Assembly: GCA_050947015.1 (NCBI GenBank)
Contig: JBMNVT010000004.1
Location: 1 to 64,000, forward strand
Direction of reading: 5' to 3'
Source: CAKXIK01 sp050947015
Lineage (GTDB): Bacteria > Bacillota > Clostridia > Oscillospirales > Acutalibacteraceae
DNA length: 64,000 bases
Below the pieces are notes generated by a model that had not been told where the DNA came from, searched no databases, and saw only the letters and a list, made by a program, of their open reading frames with translations. Below, one piece after another: positions 1 through 8,464 of the stretch. How positions within the stretch are numbered: position 1 is the first letter of the stretch; the number at the start of each line of letters is the position of its first letter. A program made the translations under genes and the position numbers.

Positions 1-4
1 TTCA

Positions 5-80
5 TAGCGGATAGGGTGACACCTGCCTTTCGGTTTTGTCTCGTCAACTCAACCTTAGCATATGTCACGCCTATTCGCTA
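5..80. repeat. Long imperfect inverted repeat (hairpin) at the left edge
   Basis: The arm at 5-21 pairs with the arm at 63-80 with one mismatch and one bulge, leaving a loop of about 41 nt (22-62). Both arms carry a GTGACA/TGTCAC core. No U-run follows either arm, so it does not look like an ordinary terminator. It could be the foot of an element lying to the left of the window or an intergenic repeat; neither can be decided here. The rest of 81-221 is A/T-rich and holds no gene I can support. Confidence 0.6.
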
Positions 81-120
81 CTTTTATTTTCTTCTTTTGT
101 CACTCATCATTGTATCACCT

Positions 121-170
121 ACATTTTTAAAAAAACGGAAAATAAACATTTTTAAAAAACGGAAAATAAG
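121..170. repeat. Tandem 25-bp direct repeat
   Basis: Two head-to-tail copies (121-145 and 146-170) share the sequence ACATTTTTAAAAAA(A)CGGAAAATAA with almost no difference. They lie in A/T-rich DNA just downstream of the acetyltransferase gene. Replication slippage is the simplest explanation. Confidence 0.7.
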
Positions 171-221
171 CAAATTAAAAATATTTTTTATCTGTCCGGT
201 TATTGACTGCGATTGCAGGAA

Positions 222-1004
222 TCAGACCAATTGACGCTCCACAAAATAAAAAGGATCCTCCAACAGCTTTCGATGCCCTTTTTCCCATACTGCCGCAGCG
301 GAAAGCAGCCAGGAATCAGCACAGAGCACCGGCCCGTGAGACGCCTCGTTTTCTGAAAGCAGCGGCACCACCCGGGAATATCGTTGTTCGTAGCAGCGAA
401 CACCGTTTGCCGAAAAGGAATGACGCAGCGCATGCTGGCAAAGCTTGTGACCGGCGTCGTCATACAGAATATAATCCACGCGCTGTGTGCGGTCGAACAG
501 ATAAGGCGGTTCGGCGGTCTCTTCCACGCCGTGCATCGAGGTGTTGTGGTCCAGCCCGCAGCCCAGCATCAAAATTTTACCGCTGATCTTGGGCAACTTT
601 GCAAACGGGGAATGCGGCCCAACCGGCGTGTCATCCAGTTCATGGTTCGCTGCAAGCTCGGCTGCCCGTTTGCCAAGCATGCAGCAGGAGTGCGTCGGAT
701 GCATGCTGCGGACAACGCCGGGAACCTGCGTACGAAAAAATTCCGGCAGATACCCCACGCACGACGGCGTGAACGCCAAATGGAACTCCGGCTGCTGCCT
801 TGTAACAGATTCGTACGAAAGCGCGGGAAGAATCAGCGTTCCTTCCGGGCCAAGCAGCTCCATAAAAGCCGAAAAAAATCCTTCGGCGCCGTCTTCCACT
901 CCGCCAAGCGAACGGTACGAGGAATGCATCAGCACCGTATCGCCGGCGGAAATGCCAAGCGCACAAAGATCCTGCTTCAGCTGTTCTTTCGAATGTATTT
1001 TCAT
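222..1004 (-). CDS. AAC(3)-family N-acetyltransferase
   Basis: Predicted 260-residue enzyme of the aminoglycoside 3-N-acetyltransferase/YokD family, which moves an acetyl group from acetyl-CoA to an amine. Family marks are an HSSYRSLG stretch near residue 25, a MHPTHSC stretch, HSPF, and GCGLDHNTSMH followed by two glutamates, in the usual order and with normal family length. The ATG at 1004 has a GGAGG site at 1013-1017 and overlaps the stop of the upstream regulator gene by 4 nt (ATGA), so translation is probably coupled. Its place beside a sugar regulon suggests an amino-sugar or other amine substrate rather than clinical-type resistance; that is inference. Family call firm, substrate unknown. 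Confidence 0.85.
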   Translation of the reverse strand: MKIHSKEQLKQDLCALGISAGDTVLMHSSYRSLGGVEDGAEGFFSAFMELLGPEGTLILPALSYESVTRQQPEFHLAFTPSCVGYLPEFFRTQVPGVVRSMHPTHSCCMLGKRAAELAANHELDDTPVGPHSPFAKLPKISGKILMLGCGLDHNTSMHGVEETAEPPYLFDRTQRVDYILYDDAGHKLCQHALRHSFSANGVRCYEQRYSRVVPLLSENEASHGPVLCADSWLLSAAAVWEKGHRKLLEDPFYFVERQLV

Positions 1005-1921
1005 CTTAACTCCTCCGTTTTCTGCGGCACTGCATGCCATTCGGGCTTCTCCTTTACAACCGGACGCAGTCGCTGCGTTTCTTCATATTTTTTTGGTGTA
1101 ACACCCTTTTGCTTTTTAAATACGCGGATAAAATAGCTCAGATCATTAAATCCACAGCTGTACGCAATTTCGGTCACTGAAAGCGCAGAATGCAGCAGCC
1201 GGTCTCCCGCCTGCTCAATTCTGTAGTAATTTAGATACTCAATCGGCGAACGATGCGTCAGTTCCTGAAAAAAACGGCAGAAGTAACGAGGCGACATTTC
1301 CGCTTGGGCGGCAATTTGCTCTAACGTTACCTGTTCGCTGAAATGTTCCTCCATAAAGGTAAGCGCACGCTTGAGCTGCACCATCTTGCGGCGGGCGGAA
1401 CGGCTCTTTTCCGGGTTCCCGTCGTAACATCCCGCCTGCAGCAAACAGCCGAAAAAGCGGTAAAGTGCCGCAAGAACCATCAGGCGTCCCACGCCCTCCG
1501 GACGCTCCATGGCGGAAAAAAGCTCGGTGAGCGCTTGTTCCAGCCCCGGCTCCTGCACCGGAAGCAGCGGACAAACCATGATTTCGCCATCGAACAGCCT
1601 TTGCAGCACCGGTTCGGCTGCACTGTTTTTCAACAGCACAGCCGGGTCAAACACAATGCACTCATAACGGCAATCCTGCGGGACTCCCCCATGCAGCACA
1701 CCGCTACTAACCAGTACCGCAGAACCGGCAGGCAACAGATACTCCCGTTCGTCCAGAGAAAGAATAAAGCTCCCCGAAAGCACACGCAGCAGCTCCATCT
1801 CGTGATGCCAGTGGTACGGCATTTGATAACGCGGGTGGTTTCTGTCCAGACGATACACCTCGATCGGAAAATCCACCGTTCCCCGCTGGCAAAACTCATT
1901 GAATTCGGCGTACATCTGCAC
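1001..1921 (-). CDS. AraC-family transcriptional regulator (cupin sensor plus AraC HTH)
   Basis: About 306 residues. The N-terminal part is a cupin-type ligand domain with a HWHHEMELL histidine cluster near residue 40. The C-terminal ~100 residues form the paired AraC helix-turn-helix, with the signatures SPRYFCRFFQEL and CGFNDLSYFIRVFKKQKGVTPKKY. The GTG at 1921 is chosen because AAAGGAG lies about 9 nt before it; an in-frame ATG at 1915 is the alternative. It is divergent from a CE15-like esterase and fucI-fucU. Both of those promoters carry the same ~67-bp element, so this protein is the likely activator of the cluster, probably sensing L-fucose or a related sugar (inference). Confidence 0.88.
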   Translation of the reverse strand: MQMYAEFNEFCQRGTVDFPIEVYRLDRNHPRYQMPYHWHHEMELLRVLSGSFILSLDEREYLLPAGSAVLVSSGVLHGGVPQDCRYECIVFDPAVLLKNSAAEPVLQRLFDGEIMVCPLLPVQEPGLEQALTELFSAMERPEGVGRLMVLAALYRFFGCLLQAGCYDGNPEKSRSARRKMVQLKRALTFMEEHFSEQVTLEQIAAQAEMSPRYFCRFFQELTHRSPIEYLNYYRIEQAGDRLLHSALSVTEIAYSCGFNDLSYFIRVFKKQKGVTPKKYEETQRLRPVVKEKPEWHAVPQKTEELR

Positions 1922-1940
1922 AGAAACTATCTCTCCTTTC

Positions 1941-2007
1941 AAAAGTAAATATTGTTATATTTTTTCTGATTATAACACAATATTTTCATTAAAATCAATA
2001 GTATAAT
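1941..2007. promoter_or_regulatory. Shared control element, copy 1 (divergent promoter region)
   Basis: This segment closely matches 3267-3334 upstream of fucI. The common parts are AAAAGTrAATATT, then TTTTTCTGATTATAACACAA, then AATAGTATAAT at the end. A -10 TATAAT lies at 2002-2007 for the plus-strand esterase with no good -35, as expected for an activated promoter. On the minus strand TATAAT (1967-1972) with TTGATT 18 nt upstream could drive the AraC-family gene. Confidence 0.7.
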
Positions 2008-2106
2008 TAATAGAACCGCTTTTATAAAACGTTTCATTGCTCCCAGGCAATCAACCCTGCAAAAGTGAAAATCTTTCTAAAATCAGCATTTAAGGAGATG
2101 ACCGCC

Positions 2107-3153
2107 GTGCTGCAAAAACTGCTTGACCAGAGAAAACTTCCGGAAATTCCTTCTGACCGCGAAGCGATCAAAACCATTTTACAGGAAGAAATTTACGGTT
2201 TTCTTCCACTGCCCCCCGACGAGGAGTCGTTTGAGGAGGTTAAACTGATTGAGGGGCGCTACCCGGAAGCCGACGTAAAGCTGATGCAAGCCAACGTCCG
2301 TGTGGGCAAACGTCGTTTTTCCTTTCCGTTTATTTTGGCACTGCACCGTGACGGTAAAAAACGTCCATTCTTTATTCATAACAATTTTCGCCCCGATTTT
2401 CCCGATATGTATATGCCCTCCGAAGAGATTTTGGACAACGGCTTTCATTTACTTTCTTTCTGTTACACGGACGTGACGAGCGACGATGGAGATTTTACAA
2501 ACGGCCTTGCAGATATTTTGATCGGCTCCGCGCTGCGGTCAGGGAATACCTGCGGAAAAATCGTTCTTTGGGCGTGGGCAGCCATGCGTCTGATGGACTA
2601 CGCCCAGACTTTGCCCATGCTCGATCATGAAAACGGCGCAATCATCGGACATTCCCGCCTCGGCAAGACAGCACTTGTCACAGCCATGTTTGACACGCGT
2701 TTCAAATTTGCCTTTTCCAACAACGCTGGCTGCTGCGGCGACGCTATTGCGCGCGGAAACACGGGCGAAACGATCGCCCTCATCACACAGTCGGATCGTT
2801 TTCCGTACTGGTTCTGCGAAAATTTAAAAAAATACGCCGGCTGTCCTGAAGCTATGCCGGTTGACCAGCATTTTCTGCTGGCTTCGATTGCGCCGCGCTA
2901 TGTCTATGTAGGCAGCAGCAGCCTTGACGACTGGGCGGACCCCAAAAGTGAGTATCTTACCTGCATCGCGGCTTCAGAATATTTTCAAAGCAAAGGTGTG
3001 TGTGGCTTCGTTCATCCCAATCGATTCCCGGAAACCCCGGAGGCGTTTCACGAAGGGCATATCGGCTACCACATGAAAGAGGGAGCGCATTTTCTTTCTC
3101 GCCGCGATTGGCTTCAATACATGGCGTACTTCAAAAAGCATTTGGCAGACTGA
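2107..3153 (+). CDS. CE15-like (glucuronoyl esterase family) alpha/beta hydrolase
   Basis: A 348-residue hydrolase without a signal peptide, so probably cytoplasmic. The nucleophile motif GHSRLGK puts the serine at about residue 183, matching the G-C/H-S-R-x-G-K elbow of carbohydrate esterase family 15. WADPKSE and a histidine near residue 328 (KEGAHF) complete a plausible active site. The GTG at 2107 is chosen because AAGGAG (2095-2100) sits 9 nt before it; an ATG at 2101 touches the ribosome site. The upstream element shared with fucI and the AraC-type neighbour point to a sugar-ester substrate from plant or mucin glycans. Exact substrate unknown. Confidence 0.8.
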   Translation: MLQKLLDQRKLPEIPSDREAIKTILQEEIYGFLPLPPDEESFEEVKLIEGRYPEADVKLMQANVRVGKRRFSFPFILALHRDGKKRPFFIHNNFRPDFPDMYMPSEEILDNGFHLLSFCYTDVTSDDGDFTNGLADILIGSALRSGNTCGKIVLWAWAAMRLMDYAQTLPMLDHENGAIIGHSRLGKTALVTAMFDTRFKFAFSNNAGCCGDAIARGNTGETIALITQSDRFPYWFCENLKKYAGCPEAMPVDQHFLLASIAPRYVYVGSSSLDDWADPKSEYLTCIAASEYFQSKGVCGFVHPNRFPETPEAFHEGHIGYHMKEGAHFLSRRDWLQYMAYFKKHLAD

Positions 3154-3266
3154 CGACACCGTTCGAGCTTCAGCGGGAAATCGGCATTTCACTGCACACG
3201 GAGGTGAACCATCAGCAGAGCGTACTGCATTCAGCGTAGATCGGCATCGAAATTCTTTTCGTCTGA

Positions 3267-3334
3267 AAAAGTGAATATTATCTTGTTTTTTTCTGATTAT
3301 AACACAAGATTTCTATTATAATTAATAGTATAAT
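3267..3334 (+). promoter_or_regulatory. Shared control element, copy 2, and fucI promoter
   Basis: Second copy of the element at 1941-2007, ending in a -10 TATAAT at 3329-3334. The position 17 nt upstream of the -10 (AAGATT) is a poor -35, as in copy 1. An inverted CTTGT...ACAAG pair (about 3282-3306) lies inside it and could be an operator half-site pair. Confidence 0.7.
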
Positions 3335-3388
3335 TTAATTATAGAAACTTTTTTATTAAAAAGTGATAAAATTGAGGGAGGTAATGAA

Positions 3389-5182
3389 ATGGCAAAAAAC
3401 AGATTGATTGGTGATTATCCGGTGATCGGTATCCGTCCGACCATCGACGGGCGGCGCGGCGCAATGAAGATTCGCGAGTCGCTGGAAGATCAGACCATGA
3501 ATATGGCAAAAGCAGCCGCGGCGCTTTTTACCGATAACCTTCGGTATTCCAATGGCGAGCCGGTCCGCGTGGTGATTGCAGACACTACCATTGGCCGCGT
3601 GGCGGAAGCCGCCGCCTGTGCCGACAAATTCCGCAAGGAAGGCGTTTCTATCACACTGACGGTCACGCCCTGCTGGTGCTATGGTTCCGAGACAATGGAC
3701 ATGGATCAGCACACCATCAAAGGCGTCTGGGGTTTTAACGGTACCGAGCGCCCCGGCGCAGTTTATCTTGCCGCTGTGCTGGCCGCCCACGCGCAGAAAG
3801 GGCTGCCGGCCTTCGGCATTTACGGCCACGATGTAAAATCCGCCGATGACACCGCCATTCCCGAGGATGTGAAGGAAAAGCTGCTTCGCTTTGGCCGTGC
3901 CGCCGTTGCTGCCGCCACCATGCGCGGAAAATCCTATCTGCAGATCGGCTCCATCACCATGGGGATCGCCGGCTCCATCATCAATTCCGAATTCTTTGAG
4001 GAATACCTCGGCATGCGCGTGGAATCCATTGACGAGGTGGAAATCATTCGCCGCATGACCGAAGGCATCTATGATGAGGCTGAATATCAAAAAGCGCTGG
4101 AATGGACAAAGGCGCATTGCCCCGAGGGCTTTGACAAAAACCCCGATGGCGTCCGCAAAACCGAAGCCGAAAAGGAAAAGGACTGGGAATTCGTCGTCAA
4201 GATGATGTGCATCATCAAAGATCTTTACAACGGGAATCCGAATCTGCCCAAGGGCTGCGAGGAAGAATCCGTTGGTCATAACGCGATTGCCGGCGGGTTC
4301 CAGGGGCAGCGCCAGTGGACCGATTTTTACCCGAACTGTGACTTTGCCGAAGCGCTGATGAATACCTCGTTTGACTGGGAAGGCGCGCGGGAGCCGTATA
4401 TTCTTGCCACCGAAAACGACACGCTCAACGGCACCTCGATGCTGTTCGGCAAGCTGCTGACCAACCGTGCGCAGATTTTTGCCGATGTTCGCACTTACTG
4501 GAGCCCTGAAGCCGTTAAGGAAGCAACCGGTTATGAGCTGGAAGGTAAAGCAAAGGAAGCAGGCGGCTTTATTCATCTGATCAACTCCGGTGCCGCCTGC
4601 CTGGACGCGTGCGGAGAAGCAAAGGACGAAAACGGAAACGCCGTCATGAAACCGTTCTGGGAAATTACAGATGACGACCAAACAGCTATTTTGAAGGCGA
4701 CCACCTGGAACGCAGCCGACCGGGGATATTTCCGGGGAGGCGGATTCTCTTCCCGCTTTGTTACACGCCATGAAATGCCTGCGACAATGATGCGGCTGAA
4801 CATCGTCAAGGGGCTTGGCCCGGTGATGCAGATTGCCGAGGGATATACCATCGCGCTGCCAGAGGAGGTTTCCGACAAGCTTTGGAAACGCACCGATTAC
4901 ACCTGGCCATGCACCTGGTTTGCCCCGCGCACAACCGGCAAGGGTGCATTTGCTACCGCATATGACATGATGAACAATTGGGGCGCAAACCACGGCGCCA
5001 TCAGCTACGGTCATATCGGCGCCGATCTGATCACGCTCTGCTCCATTCTGCGCATTCCGGTCTGCATGCACAATGTTCCCGAGGAGAAAATTTTCCGCCC
5101 GGCCAGCTGGAACGCGTTCGGCATGGATAAAGAAGGTCAGGATTTCCGTGCCTGTGCCGCTTACGGCCCGCTCTTCCGCTGA
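3389..5182 (+). CDS. fucI: L-fucose isomerase
   Basis: 597 residues, the normal length for FucI, which converts L-fucose to L-fuculose (and D-arabinose to D-ribulose) with Mn2+. Family stretches include IGIRPTIDGRRG at the N-terminus, the PCWCYGSETMDMD region, FDWEGAREP, the metal-binding ATENDTLNGTSM block and C-terminal NHGAISYGH. The start has GGGAGG (3376-3381) at good spacing. It is followed 84 nt later by fucU, so the pair makes and channels the substrate. No fuculokinase or aldolase is in the window, so the later steps must be encoded elsewhere. Control is probably by the AraC-type protein through the 3267-3334 element. Confidence 0.95.
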   Translation: MAKNRLIGDYPVIGIRPTIDGRRGAMKIRESLEDQTMNMAKAAAALFTDNLRYSNGEPVRVVIADTTIGRVAEAAACADKFRKEGVSITLTVTPCWCYGSETMDMDQHTIKGVWGFNGTERPGAVYLAAVLAAHAQKGLPAFGIYGHDVKSADDTAIPEDVKEKLLRFGRAAVAAATMRGKSYLQIGSITMGIAGSIINSEFFEEYLGMRVESIDEVEIIRRMTEGIYDEAEYQKALEWTKAHCPEGFDKNPDGVRKTEAEKEKDWEFVVKMMCIIKDLYNGNPNLPKGCEEESVGHNAIAGGFQGQRQWTDFYPNCDFAEALMNTSFDWEGAREPYILATENDTLNGTSMLFGKLLTNRAQIFADVRTYWSPEAVKEATGYELEGKAKEAGGFIHLINSGAACLDACGEAKDENGNAVMKPFWEITDDDQTAILKATTWNAADRGYFRGGGFSSRFVTRHEMPATMMRLNIVKGLGPVMQIAEGYTIALPEEVSDKLWKRTDYTWPCTWFAPRTTGKGAFATAYDMMNNWGANHGAISYGHIGADLITLCSILRIPVCMHNVPEEKIFRPASWNAFGMDKEGQDFRACAAYGPLFR

Positions 5183-5266
5183 TTTTTTGATTGGAGTATC
5201 GCCGCCCGTCCGCCATTCTCAGTTCTTATCGGACAACAGGCGGCGCCTTTAAGGAGACAACGATAA

Positions 5267-5707
5267 ATGCTGAAAGGAATTCCGAAAATTCTTTCTCCCG
5301 AACTGCTTAAGGTACTCTGTGAGATGGGTCACAGCGACAGGATCGTGCTTGCCGACGGTAATTTTCCAGCGGAATCAATGGGCAAAAACGCCATTGTGAT
5401 CCGCTGCGACGGCCACAATATACCGGAGCTGCTCGACGCGATCCTGCAGATTTTTCCGCTTGACACCTACACAGAACAGCCCGTTTCTCTGATGGAGGTT
5501 ATGAAAGGCGACCCGGTGGCAACACCGATCTGGAGCACCTATGAATCCATCGTTGCCGCGCACGATCACCGGGGAAAAAACGCGATCGGTCAGTTGGAAC
5601 GCTTCGCTTTCTATGAGGAAGCCAAAAAAGCCTATGCCATCATTGCAACAGGCGAATCGGCGCTTTATGCCAATATCATGCTGCAAAAAGGTGTTGTAAC
5701 GGAATAA
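5267..5707 (+). CDS. fucU: L-fucose mutarotase (RbsD/FucU family)
   Basis: 146 residues, matching the decameric FucU/RbsD family, which speeds alpha/beta anomer exchange of fucose before isomerisation. Family motifs are MGHSDRIVLADGNFP near residue 20 and the C-terminal YANIMLQKGV. The ATG follows AAGGAGACAACGATA. It lies directly downstream of fucI and ahead of a strong terminator, so it is the last gene of the fuc transcript. Confidence 0.95.
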   Translation: MLKGIPKILSPELLKVLCEMGHSDRIVLADGNFPAESMGKNAIVIRCDGHNIPELLDAILQIFPLDTYTEQPVSLMEVMKGDPVATPIWSTYESIVAAHDHRGKNAIGQLERFAFYEEAKKAYAIIATGESALYANIMLQKGVVTE

Positions 5708-5722
5708 ATCTTTTTATCACAC

Positions 5723-5766
5723 AAACCGGGCGTTCTCCCTTTGCAGGGGGGAACGCCCGGTTTTTT
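5723..5766 (+). terminator. Intrinsic terminator after fucU
   Basis: A strong hairpin, AAACCGGGCGTTC paired with GAACGCCCGGTTT (plus CCC/GGG inside), runs straight into TTTTTT. It ends the fucI-fucU transcript. Confidence 0.93.
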
Positions 5767-5874
5767 GTAATTTAAGAAACACTCAAATAGCGTCTTGTCG
5801 TTTCCAGCGGTTACATCATACGCAGGAAGAACACAAAAAATTCGATCACCATATCGTGATGTAAAATTGGGTTC

Positions 5875-6384
5875 TTACCCGTTTTTCTGCTGCACTTTCA
5901 CCCATTCTGCAAGCGGTTCCAGCGCCTCTTCGCTGAAATGATCGCAGCCGTTTACCATATCCTGCAGCATCTGGTCATCTTCCGAACGCTGTTTTGTGAA
6001 TTGCTGCGCCTTCAGCGAGCGTATCATCACCTTCATTGCAAGTTTCTGCATTCCGTGCAGCTTTGTCATATCAAATCCCCCCGGCAGGCAATAAGCCGGC
6101 ACACCAAGCTGATGGTGGGAAACAATGGTTGCTTCGCGTTCCGGCGTCGGCGCACCCAGACCAACCGCACCAACTGCACGGATGTTGAAATAAGCCTTTG
6201 CCTTGTCCAGTTTCACCACAGCGCCTCCACTGACCCATGAAAGAAAAACGATACCGGCACCCTTTGTGACGCTTTTACGTGACTCTGCAACAGAATAAAG
6301 CGGCAAGCCTGTTTTTTGTGCAAGGGCTTCGGCGTAGCGCTTGGTAAAACCGGTGTTCGATTCGTAAACAATCGCCTGAATCAT
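5875..6384 (-). CDS. Flavodoxin-domain protein
   Basis: 169 residues. It begins IQAIVYESNTGFTKRYAEAL, the phosphate-binding loop pattern of flavodoxins (here S-N-T-G-F-T), so FMN binding and a redox role are likely. Later motifs (VFLSWVSGG and GLGAPTPE) fit the flavodoxin fold; the C-terminal ~50 residues are not recognised. The ATG at 6384 follows GAGG by 6 nt; an ATG six bases earlier overlaps the site. It lies 43 nt downstream of proS on the same strand and may be read from the proS promoter. Partner and reaction unknown. Confidence 0.75.
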   Translation of the reverse strand: MIQAIVYESNTGFTKRYAEALAQKTGLPLYSVAESRKSVTKGAGIVFLSWVSGGAVVKLDKAKAYFNIRAVGAVGLGAPTPEREATIVSHHQLGVPAYCLPGGFDMTKLHGMQKLAMKVMIRSLKAQQFTKQRSEDDQMLQDMVNGCDHFSEEALEPLAEWVKVQQKNG

Positions 6385-6427
6385 TGACATCCTCTTTTCT
6401 GTTTCCGGGAATGCCCGGTGAATGATT

Positions 6428-8170
6428 TTATTGTAGCACAGGCGGAACCTTCTGCGCAATGGCTGCGGAAAGATTCTCCAGAAGATTCCGAATCTCTGCA
6501 ACTGCGCTATGGCGCGGGACAGTCATTTTAACGGATTTGTCCCGTGTGGAAAGCTCAATCTCTCCTGCTGCGGTTGTTTTAGGGCTGACAACCACACGCA
6601 CCGGACAGCCAAACAGGTCAGCATCGGAAAACATGACGCCTGCACGCACCGGACGGTCGTCATAAAGCACCTCCACACCGGCGGACTGCAGCTCTCTGTA
6701 CAGCGCGTCGGCTGATTCCCGTGCTGCAGCATCGTCGGAGCGCAGGCAGCAAAGCTCCACCTGCCACGGTGCAACGGAAACCGGCCAGACCGGCCCATAA
6801 GCATCGCGGTGCACTTCACAGACGGATGCTGCCAACCGCCCGACACCGATGCCATAGCATCCCATGATCGGCGTTTGCAGCTCGCCGTTCTCGTCTGTGT
6901 ATTGCATTCCCATCGCTTTGGAGTATTTGGTTCCAAGCTGAAAGATATTGCCAACTTCGATGCCACGGCTGAGCGAAATGGTTGTCTTACCGCAGTGGGG
7001 GCAGATACCGCCGTCCTTAATCTTAGCGATCTCACAATATTCGGCGTTGGGCCAGTCCCGCAGCGGACAAAAACCGGTAAAATGCATTTCAGGCCGGTTT
7101 GCGCCGGTAACAAGCCCGGAAGCATCCCGAACGGAACGATCCATTATCACGTCAACATGCTCCGGTAGTCCCACTGGACCGATATATCCGGCGACAATTC
7201 CGCTTTCCGCCGTAATTTCCGCCGGACGAAGCTCACAGCCAAGCAGCGCCGTCAGCTTGGCTTCGCTGATTTCGAGATCTCCACGCACAAAGGCAATTAC
7301 ATAACCGTTGTCCGGCTTCCGGTAAACGACGGCCTTACAGGTTTTCTCTACCGGAACATGCAGAAAACTGCACAAATCCTCGATGGTGGAGGAGTGCGGA
7401 GTGGGAACGGCGGTCAGCGGCGCCTTCTCCTGCTCCTGTTCGTTATGCACGATGCATTCGGCTGCTTCCACATTGGCCCGGTAACCGCATTCGGAGCAGA
7501 CGGCGACCGTATCTTCGCCCGCCGGAGTCAGCAGCATAAATTCGTGAGAAACGCTGCCGCCCATCATGCCGGAATCCGATGCGACTGCGACTACCTCCGG
7601 CAGCCCGACACGGGCAAAGATGCGTTCGTAAGCACGCAGACAGCGTGCATAATATTGTTCCAGATCCTTCTGTGAGGTATGAAACGAATAGGCGTCTTTC
7701 ATCGTAAATTCGCGCACGCGGATCATCCCGGCGCGCGGCCGGGCTTCATCCCGGAACTTGGTCTGAATCTGGTAAATCATGAACGGGTAGCGCGTATACG
7801 TTCTGGCGTAATCGCGCACCAACTGCACGGCGGCTTCCTCGTGGGTCATCGCCAGCACCATAGAAGACCGGTTGCGGTCAGAAAACCTCAGCAGCTCACT
7901 CCCGACGGAATCGTAGCGCCCGGACTCCTGCCAGAGGCTGCCCGGAAGCACAACAGGCATCGATACCTCCTGTCCTCCAAGTGCGTCCATTTCTTCGCGG
8001 ATAATCTGTTCGATCTTCTGCGAGATACGTTTGAGCGGCGGCAGCTGCGAATAAATTCCGTTCGCCACCTGCTTCATGTAGCCCCCGCGCACCATCAAGG
8101 CATGACTCTCCACCGCACAGTCTGCCGGACGCTCCTTAAAACGATCTCCTATCAATTTGTCAACTTTCAA
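6428..8170 (-). CDS. proS: Prolyl-tRNA synthetase
   Basis: 580 residues, the bacterial-type ProRS. Class II motifs are visible: motif 1 around GGQEVSMPVVLPGSLW, motif 2 RDEARPRAGMIRVREFTM, and motif 3 with GCYGIGVGRL near residue 440. Between motifs 2 and 3 is the long editing (INS) domain typical of this type, which clears Ala-tRNAPro. It ends with an anticodon-binding domain. The start is the TTG at 8170 behind GGGAGG; a longer reading to 8308 has no ribosome site. A sigma-A promoter lies 257 nt upstream, leaving a long untranslated leader. Confidence 0.96.
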   Translation of the reverse strand: MKVDKLIGDRFKERPADCAVESHALMVRGGYMKQVANGIYSQLPPLKRISQKIEQIIREEMDALGGQEVSMPVVLPGSLWQESGRYDSVGSELLRFSDRNRSSMVLAMTHEEAAVQLVRDYARTYTRYPFMIYQIQTKFRDEARPRAGMIRVREFTMKDAYSFHTSQKDLEQYYARCLRAYERIFARVGLPEVVAVASDSGMMGGSVSHEFMLLTPAGEDTVAVCSECGYRANVEAAECIVHNEQEQEKAPLTAVPTPHSSTIEDLCSFLHVPVEKTCKAVVYRKPDNGYVIAFVRGDLEISEAKLTALLGCELRPAEITAESGIVAGYIGPVGLPEHVDVIMDRSVRDASGLVTGANRPEMHFTGFCPLRDWPNAEYCEIAKIKDGGICPHCGKTTISLSRGIEVGNIFQLGTKYSKAMGMQYTDENGELQTPIMGCYGIGVGRLAASVCEVHRDAYGPVWPVSVAPWQVELCCLRSDDAAARESADALYRELQSAGVEVLYDDRPVRAGVMFSDADLFGCPVRVVVSPKTTAAGEIELSTRDKSVKMTVPRHSAVAEIRNLLENLSAAIAQKVPPVLQ

Positions 8171-8426
8171 CCTTTTGCCCTCCCGATATTTTACGTTTTT
8201 CTCGTGTGCCCCCGAATGATGTTCCCGGCGACAGCTCCTGCACAATTTCCGCGCACATTCTTTCGCAGACGAAATGCAGGCCGCGGCGTTCTTTGGCCGA
8301 AAAATCAAAACGCCCCGAAAACAAGCCGCTTTTCCAGCTTGTCTTCAGGGCGGAAGATTCGATTTTTCTCTGCACACGCCGGACAGCCTACTGTTCCTTT
8401 TTCTTTGCTGTTCCAATATGTGTTTT
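8171..8426 (-). other. Long structured leader of proS
   Basis: About 250 nt separate the proS -10 box from its TTG start. The leader contains a long hairpin at roughly 8300-8372 (CGCCCTGAAGACAAGC paired with GCTTGTTTTCGGGGCG, extended by GAAAAATC/GATTTTTC). I see no canonical T-box sequence (TGGNACCGCG) and no clean terminator U-run. A regulatory role is possible but unproven. No credible gene lies here. Confidence 0.45.
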
Positions 8427-8456
8427 ATTCTATCACTTACTGCAACGGAATGTCAA
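8427..8456 (-). promoter_or_regulatory. Sigma-A promoter of proS
   Basis: On the minus strand TTGACA (8456-8451) and TAGAAT (8432-8427) are 18 nt apart, upstream of proS. Confidence 0.7.
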
Positions 8457-8464
8457 GCTCTGTC

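Noticed and set aside
3356..5071. 571-codon open frame on the minus strand opposite fucI
   Set aside because: fucI is certain; the antisense frame has no family motifs and arises from codon bias.
8171..8426. T-box riboswitch upstream of proS
   Set aside because: The leader is long and structured and has an AGTAG...AGAGA stretch, but the conserved TGGNACCGCG sequence and a terminator/antiterminator pair are not visible.
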